NCBI RefSeq assembly: GCF_000473265.1
Contig: NZ_KI421511.1
Location: 5,376,360-5,440,359, forward strand
DNA: 64,000 nt
Origin: Amycolatopsis thermoflava N1165
GTDB taxonomy: Bacteria; Actinomycetota; Actinomycetes; Mycobacteriales; Pseudonocardiaceae
Reading direction: 5' to 3'
In this document: one piece after another, positions 42,497 to 50,991 of the stretch
Layout: each line of letters starts with the position of its first letter
How positions within the stretch are numbered: position 1 is the stretch's first letter
Translations under genes and position numbers: made by a program
The notes under the pieces: model-generated
What the model saw: only the letters and a program-made list of their open reading frames with translations
Told to the model about the DNA's origin: nothing
Database searches by the model: none

Positions 42497-43783
42497 TCAG
42501 AACAGCAGCTGGGCCACGGTGTAGATCACCAGGCCGGCGAGCGCGCCGACCACGGTGCCGTTGATGCGGATGAACTGGAGGTCCCGGCCGACCTGCAGCT
42601 CGACCTTCCGCGAGGTCTCCTCCGCGTCCCAGCGCTCGACCGTGTCGGTGATGATGGTGGTGATCTCGGTGGAGTAGTTGCGCACCACGTAGGCAGCGGC
42701 GCCCTGGACCCAACCGTCCACCTTGCCGCCGAGGCCCTCGTCGGACACCAGGCGCTCGCCCAGGTGTCGCAGGCCCTCGCGGACCCGGCGGCGCAGCTCG
42801 CTGGACGGGTCCTCGGCCGCGTTGAGCAGCATGCCCTTCGCGGTGCTCCACGCCGACCCAATCAGCTTCTGCACGTCGGGGTGGTCGAGGATCTGCTGCT
42901 TGACCTGCTCGGCGCGAGCCATGGTCTCCGCGTCGTTCTGCAGGTCCTGGGCGAACTCGCCGAGGAACTTGTCGAGGGCCAAGCGCATCGGGTGGTTGAC
43001 GTCGGTCTTCACGGCCCACGCGAACGACAGCACCTCGCCGTACACCTTGTCGGCCAGCATCGCGTCGACGAACTTGGGCGACCAGCTCGGGGCACGGTCG
43101 GAAACCACGCGCAGCACGGTCGCGTGGTTGTCACGCACCCACTCGTACGCGCGGTCGCACATCAGGTCCACGAGCTTGTAGTGCGCGCCGTCGGCGAAGA
43201 CCTGCTCCAGCAGCTTGCCCAGCGGCGGGCCCCACGGCTGCTCGACGACCCGCCGCACCACCGCCTGCTCCATGACGGCCTGCACGTCCTCGTCCTTGAG
43301 CACCGTCACGACACCCCGCACGACGGTGGCGAGTTCGGACGTGACCCGCTCGGCGTTCTCCGGCTTGGCCAGCCACTCGCCGAACCGCCGGGAGACCTGG
43401 ACGCGCTGCAGCTTGTCGCGGACCACCTGCTCGGACAGGAAGTTCGTGCCCACGAACTCGCCGAGGCTGCTGCCGATCATGTTCTTCTTGCTGGGGATGA
43501 TCGCCGTGTGCGGGATCGGCAGGCCGAGCGGTCGCCGGAACAGCGCGGTCACGGCGAACCAGTCCGCCAGCGCGCCGACCATGCCGGCCTCGGCGGCGGC
43601 CCGCACGTAGCCGACCCAGCCCGGCCAGCCTGCCGACTGCGCCCACGTCGTCAACAGGAAGATCACGGTCGCGCCGAGCAGGAAGGCGAGCGCCACCAGC
43701 TTCATCCGGCGCAGCGCCCGCCGCTTGCCCTCCTGGTCCGGGACCGGGGGAAGGCCGATGTCAGCGGGGGTCAGTTGCTCCAC
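42497..43783 (-). CDS. DUF445 family membrane-associated protein
   Basis: This 428-residue protein has one membrane segment near residues 28-47 (LVALAFLLGATVIFLL) and a second at the extreme C-terminus (GTVVGALAGLVIYTVAQLLF). Between them is a long helical region with the DUF445 signature AEAGMVGALADWFAVTALFR. GTG 43783 lies 29 bp from the divergent dapC start. Function unknown; the two terminal anchors suggest an extended membrane-tethered rod. Confidence 0.88.
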   Translation of the reverse strand: MEQLTPADIGLPPVPDQEGKRRALRRMKLVALAFLLGATVIFLLTTWAQSAGWPGWVGYVRAAAEAGMVGALADWFAVTALFRRPLGLPIPHTAIIPSKKNMIGSSLGEFVGTNFLSEQVVRDKLQRVQVSRRFGEWLAKPENAERVTSELATVVRGVVTVLKDEDVQAVMEQAVVRRVVEQPWGPPLGKLLEQVFADGAHYKLVDLMCDRAYEWVRDNHATVLRVVSDRAPSWSPKFVDAMLADKVYGEVLSFAWAVKTDVNHPMRLALDKFLGEFAQDLQNDAETMARAEQVKQQILDHPDVQKLIGSAWSTAKGMLLNAAEDPSSELRRRVREGLRHLGERLVSDEGLGGKVDGWVQGAAAYVVRNYSTEITTIITDTVERWDAEETSRKVELQVGRDLQFIRINGTVVGALAGLVIYTVAQLLF

Positions 43784-43812
43784 GACCCCATTGTCCGTGA
43801 GGATCGGCCATT

Positions 43813-44979
43813 ATGCGCGAACCAGCTCTCGTACCCCGGCTGCGGCCGTTCACGTCGACCATCTTCGCGGAGATGACCGCACTCGCCGTGCGCACCGAAG
43901 CGGTCAACCTCGGCCAGGGCTTCCCGGACACCGATGGACCGTCCGGAATGCTCGACGCCGCGAAGAACGCGCTGTTCGGCGGCGCGAACCAGTACCCGCC
44001 AGGGCCAGGGCGGCCGGAGCTGCGGGCGGCGATCGCACGTCACCGGGCCCGCTACGGGCTGTCCTACGACCCGGACAACGAGATCCTCGTCACCGCCGGC
44101 GCCACCGAAGCCATCTCCGCGGCGCTGCTGGCGCTGACCGAGCCCGGCGACGAGGTCATCGTGATCGAGCCGTACTACGACTCGTACGCGGCGGCGGTCG
44201 CGATGGCGGGAGCGACCCGGCGGGTGGTCTCGCTCGTCGAGGGGGCCGACGGGCGGTTCGCGCTCGACCTCGACGCGCTGCGCGCCGCGGTGACCCCGGC
44301 GACGCGGGCGATCCTGGTGAACTCGCCGCACAACCCGACGGGAACCGTTTTCACGCGCGAGGAGCTGTCGGCGATCGCCGACCTGTGCCGCGAACGGGAC
44401 CTGATCGCGGTCACCGACGAGGTGTACGAGCACCTGGTCTTCGACGACGCCGAGCACGTGCCGCTGGCCGCGTTCCCGGGGATGCGCGACCGGACGGTGT
44501 CGATCTCCAGCGCGGGCAAGACGTTCAACTGCACCGGCTGGAAGATCGGCTGGGTGTGCAGCAGCCCGGAACTGGTGGCCGCGGTGCGGGCGGCGAAGCA
44601 GTTCATGACGTTCGTGTCCGGCGGGCCGCTGCAGCCGGCCGTCGCGCACGCGCTCGACCACGAACTGGCGTGGGTGGAGTCGCTGCGGACCTCGCTGGCG
44701 GCCAAACGCGACCGGTTGTCGGCGGGCCTCGCGGCGGCGGGCTTCGCGGTGCGGCCGAGCCTCGGCACGTACTTCGTGTGCGCGGACGTGCGGCCGCTGG
44801 GCTTCACGGATGCCGCCGAACTGGCGTGGCAACTGCCGGAGCGGGTCGGTGTGGCGGCCGTGCCGGTGAGTGTGTTCACCGACAACCCGGCGGAGTGGCG
44901 GCACGTGCTGAGGTTCGCGTTCTGCAAGCGGGACGAGGTGCTGGACGAGGCGATCGAGCGGCTGCACAAGCTGGCCTGA
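43813..44979 (+). CDS. dapC: PLP aminotransferase, N-succinyldiaminopimelate aminotransferase type
   Basis: This 388-residue fold-type I aminotransferase is strongly like M. tuberculosis DapC: TSTIFAEMTALAVRTEAVNL, NQYPPGPG, INSPHNPTG-type block (VNSPHNPTGTVF), TDEVYEHLVFDD and the PLP lysine Lys236 in SSAGKTFNCTGWKIGW. It converts N-succinyl-2-amino-6-ketopimelate in lysine and peptidoglycan precursor synthesis, although a general kynurenine/methionine aminotransferase role is possible. It is followed by a repeat region. Confidence 0.88.
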   Translation: MREPALVPRLRPFTSTIFAEMTALAVRTEAVNLGQGFPDTDGPSGMLDAAKNALFGGANQYPPGPGRPELRAAIARHRARYGLSYDPDNEILVTAGATEAISAALLALTEPGDEVIVIEPYYDSYAAAVAMAGATRRVVSLVEGADGRFALDLDALRAAVTPATRAILVNSPHNPTGTVFTREELSAIADLCRERDLIAVTDEVYEHLVFDDAEHVPLAAFPGMRDRTVSISSAGKTFNCTGWKIGWVCSSPELVAAVRAAKQFMTFVSGGPLQPAVAHALDHELAWVESLRTSLAAKRDRLSAGLAAAGFAVRPSLGTYFVCADVRPLGFTDAAELAWQLPERVGVAAVPVSVFTDNPAEWRHVLRFAFCKRDEVLDEAIERLHKLA

Positions 44980-45850
44980 CCGCGGTTCGGTGGAACGGGG
45001 CGGCGCATCGGCGCGAAAGGCGAGCCCGGGCGCGATCGCAGGCGGTGGGTGCACCGCGAGGTTGCGGACGGGCGGGGCGCACCGGGGGTCGGGAGGCTGG
45101 AGCGCTGGGAGGCCCGCACAACCGGAAGGTTGCAGGGCACCGCAGCGCCGGGAGGCCGCCGCAGGGAAGCCGGAAAGCGGAAGGCCGCAGCGCCGGAGGC
45201 CACAGCGCGCAGAGCCGAGAGGCCCCCTGAGCCGAGAGCCGGAGCGTCGGGAGCTGCGGTGTCGGGAGCTAGGGCGTCGGGTTGCAACACCGAGACCCGG
45301 ACTGCCAGGAGGCGCAGCATCCAGGAGCTGGAGCGCCGAAAGGCGGCAGCACCCAAAGCCGGCCCGCCGAGTGGCGCACCGCCGGGAGTGCCGCAGCGCC
45401 CAGAAGCTGTTGCGTCGAAAGGCGGCAGCACCCAGAGCCGGCCCGCGAAGGGCCGCAGCGCCGGGAGGCCCAGCGCCCCGGAGCCAGAGGGCCGAACGGC
45501 GGCAACGCCCAAAGCTGGCCCGCCGAGTGGCGGCACCGCCGGGAAGCAGCAGCGCCCAGAGGCGGGAGCGCCGAAAGGCGACAGCCCCCAGAGCCGGCCT
45601 GCCGAGCGGTCGCAGTGGCCTCAGCGCACGGAAGCCAGAGCGCCGAACGGCGACAGCGCCCAGAGCCGGAGAGCTGGCGCACCGGAAGGCGGCAGCACCC
45701 GTAGCGCCGGAAGCCTGCAACGCCGGGAGCCCACGGCGTCCTAAGGTCAGAGCGCCGCAGCGTCGGGAGGGCGGAGCGTCCGAAACCGAAACGCCGGAGT
45801 GCCAGCCGGGCCAGCGCGCGAAGCTGGAGTGCCGGAGCCGGAGTGCCGGC
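44980..45850. repeat. Intergenic minisatellite of about 78-bp units
   Basis: The element CGCCGAAAGGCGGCAGCACC followed by AAAGCCGGCCCGCCGAG recurs at about 45334, 45413, 45490, 45569 and 45641 (79, 77, 79 and 72 bp apart). Flanking sequence is of the same composition. Both strands are open for long stretches, but the units change length by non-multiples of three, so coding is unlikely. Confidence 0.75.
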
Positions 45851-45950
45851 CGAGCCAGCGCGCCGAAGCCGGAGCCAGCGCGGCGAAGCCGGAGCCAGCG
45901 CGGCGAAGCCGGAGCCAGCGCGGCGAAGCCGGAGCCAGCGCGGCGAAGCC
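45851..45950. repeat. Perfect 20-bp tandem repeats
   Basis: GGAGCCAGCGCGGCGAAGCC is repeated four times without change (45871-45950), preceded by one degenerate copy at 45851-45870. The remaining bases to the sigma-factor stop at 46057 show no gene. Confidence 0.9.
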
Positions 45951-46056
45951 GGAGCCGGGGAGCCCGTCCAGGCGGTCGGCTGCACGCTGGGCTCCGGCAC
46001 CTGGCGGCCGGAGTCCAGTGCGCCGCCGGGCCCAGCGAGTCGGCTCGGGTCCGCGC

Positions 46057-46599
46057 TCAGGCGTGGTCGTAGCCGTGGGCTTCCAGGTAGCGGCGGAGGC
46101 GGTCGAGGGCTCGGCGGCGGGTCGGGCCGACGCTGCCGATCGCGATGCCCAGCTCGGCGGCTATTTCGGCGTGCGTCGCTGGTGGGTCTTGCATCAGGAG
46201 TTCCACCAGGCGCCTCTGGGGGGCCGGTAGCTGGGCCACCGCCCGGCGCAGCAGCGCGTCCCGTTCGCCGGTCAGCACTTGGCGCTCCGGGGTGAGCTCG
46301 TCGGCCCGGTCGCACTCCGCCGGAATCTCCCGCCGCCTCGACTCCAGCACCCTCAGCGCCTGCCGCCGGGCCGTCGTCGCCAGCCAGGCGGGTAGGCGGG
46401 CCGGCTCCCGCAGCTCCCGCAGCTGCGCCAGCGACACCCACGTGTTCTGACAGACGTCGAACGCGTCGGCGTCACCGAGCCGGTGCGCCCGCGCCACTCG
46501 CAGCACCACCACCGACAACCCGCGCACCAACGCGGACCACGCACTCTGGTCGCCGCGCCACGCCCGGGCCAGCAACTCGATCAGTTCGATTTCGGTCAT
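46057..46599 (-). CDS. ECF-type RNA polymerase sigma factor
   Basis: This 180-residue protein has sigma region 2 (LVRGLSVVVLRVARAHRLGD, then ADAFDVCQNTWVSLAQ with PARLPAWLATTARRQALRVL) and region 4 (LPAPQRRLVELLMQDPPATH, then AEIAAELGIAIGSVGPTRRR). AGGGG precedes ATG 46599. No anti-sigma gene is next to it. The divergent gene encodes a secreted low-complexity protein. Confidence 0.92.
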   Translation of the reverse strand: MTEIELIELLARAWRGDQSAWSALVRGLSVVVLRVARAHRLGDADAFDVCQNTWVSLAQLRELREPARLPAWLATTARRQALRVLESRRREIPAECDRADELTPERQVLTGERDALLRRAVAQLPAPQRRLVELLMQDPPATHAEIAAELGIAIGSVGPTRRRALDRLRRYLEAHGYDHA

Positions 46600-46887
46600 T
46601 GCACCCCTCGCGATCACCGGTCGCGATTCAGATGGCCCAACCCGCGCGAAAGCTCCCGAAAACCGCTGGTAGGCGAGAAGTTGAGTAAAACTACGCACAC
46701 GTTGCGTGATCGCCCAACCAACAGACACTCGGAAGGCGGAATCAGGGTTCCGCCGTACGGGGCTGGATCGATCGCTTTCGAGGTGAAACACTCGCCACCG
46801 GCAGGAGAAATCAGGCTGGGATCAGCACACCTGATGACCAGGCCGGAAGAAACTTTCCGTAGTCGTTCGTGGACGGTGGTGGTGGCG
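46600..46887. other. Divergent promoter region of sigma-factor and secreted-protein genes
   Basis: These 288 bp are somewhat less GC-rich. They hold a perfect 7-bp hairpin GGCGGAA-TCAGGG-TTCCGCC (46735-46754). I could not place a convincing -35/-10 pair recognised by the adjacent ECF factor. Confidence 0.4.
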
Positions 46888-47682
46888 ATGCGCGACGCGA
46901 TCAGCGCGCGCCACTCCGCGCGACCACTTCCGGTCGAACTCAAGCTGCTGCTCGCGGGCGGATTCGTGCTCGCGGGCTGGCTGCTCACCGCGGTACTGGG
47001 CGCGCCCTCGGCCGCGGCCGACGAGGCGCCGTCCGAACCGGACACCGTCGCCACGCAACAGCAGCCGAACCTCCTCGGCACGGTGACCGGACTCGTCGAC
47101 GTCGTCACCGACACGGTGAACACCACACTTTCGGCCGTCACCGATACGGCGGAATCGACACTGACGACCGTCACCGAAACGGCTGACCAAGCGACGCAGC
47201 CGATCACCGGAATCGTCGACGAGACCGTCCAGACGATCACCCCCGGGACACCCGAGCGGTCCGAACCGGCCGAGACCGGAGCGGTGGACAGCGAGCCGGC
47301 CGTCACCGACCCTGCGCCCGCGCCCCCGGCTCCGGCCGAACCTCCCGCCCAGCCCCCCGCCGAACCGGCCCCCGCGCCCGTGCACGCCGTCACGCACCAC
47401 GCTCCCGCCGTCAAGCAGGCAGAAGCGCCGGTTCAGGACCAGAACATTCCGGACCCGTCGCGCGCAGACAACGCCCCGCCGGCTCCGGCACCCACCGACC
47501 CGGGTGATCCCGGTGTCGTCATCACCGTTTCCCACGATCCCGGCAACGGCGGCCGCGACCTGCTGGCCGTCCTCGGCCCGCGTGCCTCCGCCGACCCGGT
47601 TCAGCCGATCGTGGGAGCGCTGACCAGCGGTTTCGTGGGTATGGGCACGGTAGCGGGCCTGCCGCCCACCTCGCCCGACTGA
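46888..47682 (+). CDS. Secreted Thr/Val- and Pro-rich protein
   Basis: This protein of about 264 residues has an N-terminal signal or anchor (LKLLLAGGFVLAGWLLTAVL, then AAADE as possible cleavage site). A heptad-like stretch of VTDTVNTTLSAVTDT units follows, then about 80 residues of Pro/Ala-rich linker, and a Gly-rich end (ALTSGFVGMGTVAGLPP). The start is uncertain: ATG 46888 or ATG 46831. No family is recognised. It resembles cell-surface stalk proteins of Amycolatopsis-type bacteria. Confidence 0.7.
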   Translation: MRDAISARHSARPLPVELKLLLAGGFVLAGWLLTAVLGAPSAAADEAPSEPDTVATQQQPNLLGTVTGLVDVVTDTVNTTLSAVTDTAESTLTTVTETADQATQPITGIVDETVQTITPGTPERSEPAETGAVDSEPAVTDPAPAPPAPAEPPAQPPAEPAPAPVHAVTHHAPAVKQAEAPVQDQNIPDPSRADNAPPAPAPTDPGDPGVVITVSHDPGNGGRDLLAVLGPRASADPVQPIVGALTSGFVGMGTVAGLPPTSPD

Positions 47683-47783
47683 CGCGAAACCCGTTCACAC
47701 AGGCGACCCGCGTCCACAACAAGATCAACTACCGGGTCCACCCGGGGCACATCTCTGCCGCCCGAGGGCCGAATCCCAGACTT

Positions 47784-48078
47784 CCCGACCGGCCAACCGC
47801 GCCTGGCCGGATCGGGCGCTGGTCCCGGCGTCGCGATGCCCCCGCGACGCCGGGGCCCCACCGGGCACGTGTCGAGAGCTTCCGCTCACCGCGCCGAGCA
47901 GAAGCCCGATGCGCGCCTAGCCGCGATGACCCGCCGGCACGTCGAGGGGCGGTGCCGGCGGGTCACCGTGGAGCCCGGCCCGGAGCGATCCGGGCCGGGC
48001 GTCCCGCAGCCGGTGCGCTGGACGTCTCCGCCGAACTTCCTCCCTGGAGCGGCGGACGGACGACCAGCGCACCGGCTG
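47784..48078. other. Run of five long hairpins between convergent genes
   Basis: Successive inverted repeats are 47784-47816 (12 bp with one bulge), 47824-47835/47843-47854 (12 bp), 47927-47940/47952-47965 (14 bp), 47973-47984/47989-48000 (12 bp, loop GCGA) and 48007-48021/48064-48078 (15 bp, with a further 7-bp stem inside). The last four outer stems are perfect. No gene is seen in the 411-bp gap 47683-48093. They may act as a multiple terminator or as a structured RNA. Confidence 0.75.
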
Positions 48079-48093
48079 TTCTTCCGGACCTCG

Positions 48094-49515
48094 TCACGCC
48101 ACCGGCAGATCGTCCGCGGGCTGGACTCGCACCGAGGCGGCCGCCAGCGCCAGCCGCGTGACGGCGTCGGCGAGGCGGTCCGCCGGCTGTGCGAACGGGA
48201 TCCGCAGCCAGTGCTCCAGCCCGCCCTGGGCGCTGAACCTCGAACCGGGCGTGATCTGCACACCGTGGTTGGCCGCGGCGATCGCGAGACGCGTGCTCAT
48301 CGGTTCCGGCAGGCGGCACCACAACGACAAGCCACCGGACGGCACGCGGAACCGCCAGTCCGGCAGCTCCCGCCGCAGGACCTCGGTCAGCGCGTCCCGC
48401 TGGGAACGCAGGACTGCCCGGCGCGCGGCCGGATCCGGGTCGCCCGCGTCGAACAATTCCGCCAGCACCAGCTGCTCGAACACCGGCGACCCCAGGTCCG
48501 ACGCGAACCGCGCCGAGGTCAGGCGCGTCACCAGGTCCTCCGGCGCCCGGATCCAGCCGATCCGCAGCCCGCCCCAGTGCGACTTGGACACCGTGCCGAC
48601 CGTGATCGCCCAGTCCCCGGCGAACGCGGCCAGCGGCGGCGGCCCGTCATCACCCTCCAGGTCCAGCTCGACGAACGTCTCGTCCACCACCGCATGCGTT
48701 TGCGTCCGGGCCAGCAGCGCCCCCAGTTCCGCCCGCCCGGACGCGTCGAGGCGGTAGCCGGTCGGGTTGTGGAAGTCGACGATCAGGTACGCGAGCCGGG
48801 GCGCGGTCTGGCGCACCGCGGCCTCCACCCCCGCCAGGTCCCACCCGTGCTCGCCGAGCGCCACCGGCACCGGCGTCGTGTGCGCGGCGCGGACCGCGTC
48901 CAGGGCGTTCGGGTACGTCGGCTGCTCCACCAGCACCCGGTCGCCGGGGTGGGTCAGCATCCGCAGCACCAGGACGAACGCGTGGTGCGCGCCGTTGGTG
49001 ATCAGGATCTGCCCCGGCGAGGTGGGCAGGCCGCGCGCGGTGTACCGGGCGGCGATGCGCTCGCGCAGGGACGGGAGGCCGGTGCCGGTGTAGCCGTGCC
49101 GCCCCAGCTCGTCGACCAGCAGCAGCCGGGCGCGGTCGACCGCGGCCAGCACCCCCGGGGCCGCCGGCGTCGCCGCCCTGACGAGGTCGATCGCCTGCGG
49201 CACGTCCGGCGACACGGACTCCGGCGCCCTCCCCCGCGGCTTGGTGATCCACGAGCCCGCGCCCCGCCTGCTGGCCACGAGTCCCGCGTCGCGCAGGCGG
49301 TCCAGCGCCGCCGCCACGAGGGTGCGGCTGACGTCCAGCGCCTCGGCGAGCTCCCGCTCCGAAGGCAGCCGGGTGCCGACGGGCAGCTGGCCGTCGAGGA
49401 CGCCCAGCTCGATCGCCGCCGCGAGGTCCGCCGCCCCGTGACGCGAACCACTGCGACGCCACATTCCCAGCACAAGGGCCAATCTGCGGGCCGAAATCCG
49501 GCCGATGGGGTCCAT
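48094..49515 (-). CDS. MocR/PdxR-type GntR-aminotransferase regulator
   Basis: This 473-residue protein has a GntR winged helix (GQLPVGTRLPSERELAEALD, VSRTLVAAALDRL) joined to an aminotransferase fold domain with VDFHNPTGYRL, VVDETFVEL and the PLP lysine Lys311 in TVSKSHWGGLRIGW. Such regulators sense pyridoxal phosphate or amino compounds. GATAAT ends eight bases before ATG 49515 (leaderless). It is divergent from a YczE-type gene, the standard MocR partner arrangement. Confidence 0.92.
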   Translation of the reverse strand: MDPIGRISARRLALVLGMWRRSGSRHGAADLAAAIELGVLDGQLPVGTRLPSERELAEALDVSRTLVAAALDRLRDAGLVASRRGAGSWITKPRGRAPESVSPDVPQAIDLVRAATPAAPGVLAAVDRARLLLVDELGRHGYTGTGLPSLRERIAARYTARGLPTSPGQILITNGAHHAFVLVLRMLTHPGDRVLVEQPTYPNALDAVRAAHTTPVPVALGEHGWDLAGVEAAVRQTAPRLAYLIVDFHNPTGYRLDASGRAELGALLARTQTHAVVDETFVELDLEGDDGPPPLAAFAGDWAITVGTVSKSHWGGLRIGWIRAPEDLVTRLTSARFASDLGSPVFEQLVLAELFDAGDPDPAARRAVLRSQRDALTEVLRRELPDWRFRVPSGGLSLWCRLPEPMSTRLAIAAANHGVQITPGSRFSAQGGLEHWLRIPFAQPADRLADAVTRLALAAASVRVQPADDLPVA

Positions 49516-49577
49516 GACAGCCAATTATCGCGGATTGGCTCTGGTTATCCAGTCCAACTGGCCGCAAAGTGGTCGCC

Positions 49578-50201
49578 GTGACTGCAATCGATCTTCGGCC
49601 GGTGCGCGTCTCCGTCAGCCCAGCGCGCCGGCTCACCCAGCTGATGGGCGGTCTCGCCCTCTACGGCACGAGCATGGCGATGATGACGCGCGCCGGGCTC
49701 GGCCTGTCCCCGTGGGACGTCCTGCACGAGGGACTGGCCGCACGCACCGGGCTCAGCTTCGGCACCGTCGTCGCCATCGCCTCGATTGGTGTGCTCGCGC
49801 TGTGGATCCCGCTCCGGCAGCGCCCCGGCCTTGGCACCGTGATGAACGTGCTGGTCATCTCGGTGACCGTCGACCTGGTGCGAGCCGTCCTGCCCGACCA
49901 GCACGCGCTGGGCTGGCAGATCGCGCTGCTGCTCGGCGGGGTCGTGCTCAACGCCGTGGCGACCGCGGTGTACGTCGGCGCCCGGCTCGGCCCCGGCCCG
50001 CGCGACGGGCTGATGACCGGGCTCGCCGCCCGCAACACCTGGTCCGTCCGGACGGTGCGCACCTGCATCGAACTCACCGTGCTGGCGGCGGGATGGTTCC
50101 TCGGCGGCACGGTCGGCGCCGGGACCGTGCTCTACGCGCTCGCGATCGGGCCCCTCACGCAGGCGCTCCTCCCCCACGTCACCTGGCGCGAGTCACGCTA
50201 G
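49578..50201 (+). CDS. YczE/YyaS/YitT family membrane protein
   Basis: This 207-residue protein has five membrane segments. It has the family motif MTRAGLGLSPWDVLHEGLA, then SFGTVVAIASIGVLALWIPL, and GPRDGLMTGLAART-like text (GPRDGLMTGLAARNTWSVR). It is divergent from the MocR gene, whose product probably controls it. The region between them (49516-49577) contains CTGGTTATCCAG and CCAGTCCAACTGG dyads and an AAAGTGG element resembling the PdxR box. The transported or sensed compound is unknown. Confidence 0.88.
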   Translation: MTAIDLRPVRVSVSPARRLTQLMGGLALYGTSMAMMTRAGLGLSPWDVLHEGLAARTGLSFGTVVAIASIGVLALWIPLRQRPGLGTVMNVLVISVTVDLVRAVLPDQHALGWQIALLLGGVVLNAVATAVYVGARLGPGPRDGLMTGLAARNTWSVRTVRTCIELTVLAAGWFLGGTVGAGTVLYALAIGPLTQALLPHVTWRESR

Positions 50202-50720
50202 CGCCTGCCGGACCCGCCGCGCGTCCACGTCGAACCTGGCGAGCACGTCGGCGGCGGGTCCGCGCAGCGCGGTGAGCGCGAGCAGGATGTGCTCGCTCCC
50301 GAGTTCCTTGCCCCCCAGCGAAATCACCTCCTTCAGGCACACCTGGAGCACCTTCTTCGACTCGTCGGCGAACGGGATGTGCCGCCGCTTCCGCCCACCG
50401 GCGCCACCGGCGAGCGCGTTCGGTCCGTGCGCCTGCTCGACGCGGTCGAGAATCGCGTCGACGTCGATGCCGAACTCGCCGAGCGCTTCGGCGTCGGCCT
50501 CGGTGATCCCGCCCCGGCGGCGGACGCGCGCGGTTTCGGCGGCGACGTCGTCCAGCGCCACGCCGAACCCGGTCAGCAGGCGGGCGGCCTTGCTCTCCGG
50601 GAAGTGCAGCAGCGCGACCAGCAGGTGCAGCGGGTCGATCCGCTCCGAATCCAGGCGGATCGCGTCCTGCTGCGCCTCGACGACCACCTCGCGGGCGTCC
50701 GCGGTGAACTTCTCGAACAT
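50193..50720 (-). CDS. Stand-alone Clp N-terminal (ClpC R-domain) protein
   Basis: This 175-residue protein consists only of the double Clp N repeat. Repeat 1 is FEKFTADAREVVVEAQQDAI with DPLHLLVALLHFPES; repeat 2 is FADESKKVLQVCLKEVISLG with GSEHILLALTAL. No AAA+ ATPase follows. In ClpC this domain binds adaptors, phospho-arginine and antibiotics such as cyclomarin. It shares one base with the upstream small HTH gene (TGATG), so both are made together. Role as decoy, adaptor or sensor is inferred. Confidence 0.9.
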   Translation of the reverse strand: MFEKFTADAREVVVEAQQDAIRLDSERIDPLHLLVALLHFPESKAARLLTGFGVALDDVAAETARVRRRGGITEADAEALGEFGIDVDAILDRVEQAHGPNALAGGAGGRKRRHIPFADESKKVLQVCLKEVISLGGKELGSEHILLALTALRGPAADVLARFDVDARRVRQALA

Positions 50721-50929
50721 CACTGCCTCCCGTACTTCTTGTGCACGGCCTGCCTGCTCACGCCCAGCTCGGCCGCGATGTCCTGCCACGACCAGCCCTG
50801 TGCCCGCGCGCTGCGCACCTGCACGGCTTCGAGCTGTTCGAGCAGCCGCCGCAGCGCGGCCACGGCACGCAGGCCGACCTGGGGATCGCGGTCGCCCGCG
50901 CGGGCGGCCAGATCGGTTGCCTTCGTCAT
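50720..50929 (-). CDS. Small HTH DNA-binding protein upstream of Clp N-domain gene
   Basis: This 69-residue protein has an N-terminal helix and a C-terminal helix-turn-helix (GWSWQDIAAELGVSRQAVHK). Two 16-bp palindromes with GTCAAC/GTTGAC arms lie immediately upstream of ATG 50929, so it is likely to bind them. In position and make-up, HTH plus Clp N-domain resembles ClpC2 of mycobacteria split into two genes. Confidence 0.85.
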   Translation of the reverse strand: MTKATDLAARAGDRDPQVGLRAVAALRRLLEQLEAVQVRSARAQGWSWQDIAAELGVSRQAVHKKYGRQ

Positions 50930-50932
50930 GAC

Positions 50933-50975
50933 GTCAACCTACGTTGACACCGCCACCGTGTCAACCACGGTTGAC
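50933..50975. promoter_or_regulatory. Twin 16-bp palindromes between HTH-ClpN and PP2C-like genes
   Basis: GTCAACCTACGTTGAC (50933-50948) and GTCAACCACGGTTGAC (50960-50975) are 27 bp apart. The second is a 7-2-7 perfect dyad. They fill the 62-bp divergent promoter region, so one protein could control both directions. Confidence 0.8.
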
Positions 50976-50991
50976 GGCTAGGGTCGGACTG

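Noticed and set aside
43771-45720. A 649-codon minus-strand frame opposite dapC.
   Set aside because: dapC on the plus strand has all aminotransferase motifs; the opposite frame is its complement extended through the repeats.
44990-46441. Possible repeat protein encoded by the 78-bp and 20-bp arrays.
   Set aside because: Unit lengths vary by non-multiples of three, all frames give Arg/Ala/Pro-rich low complexity, and no ribosome site precedes them.
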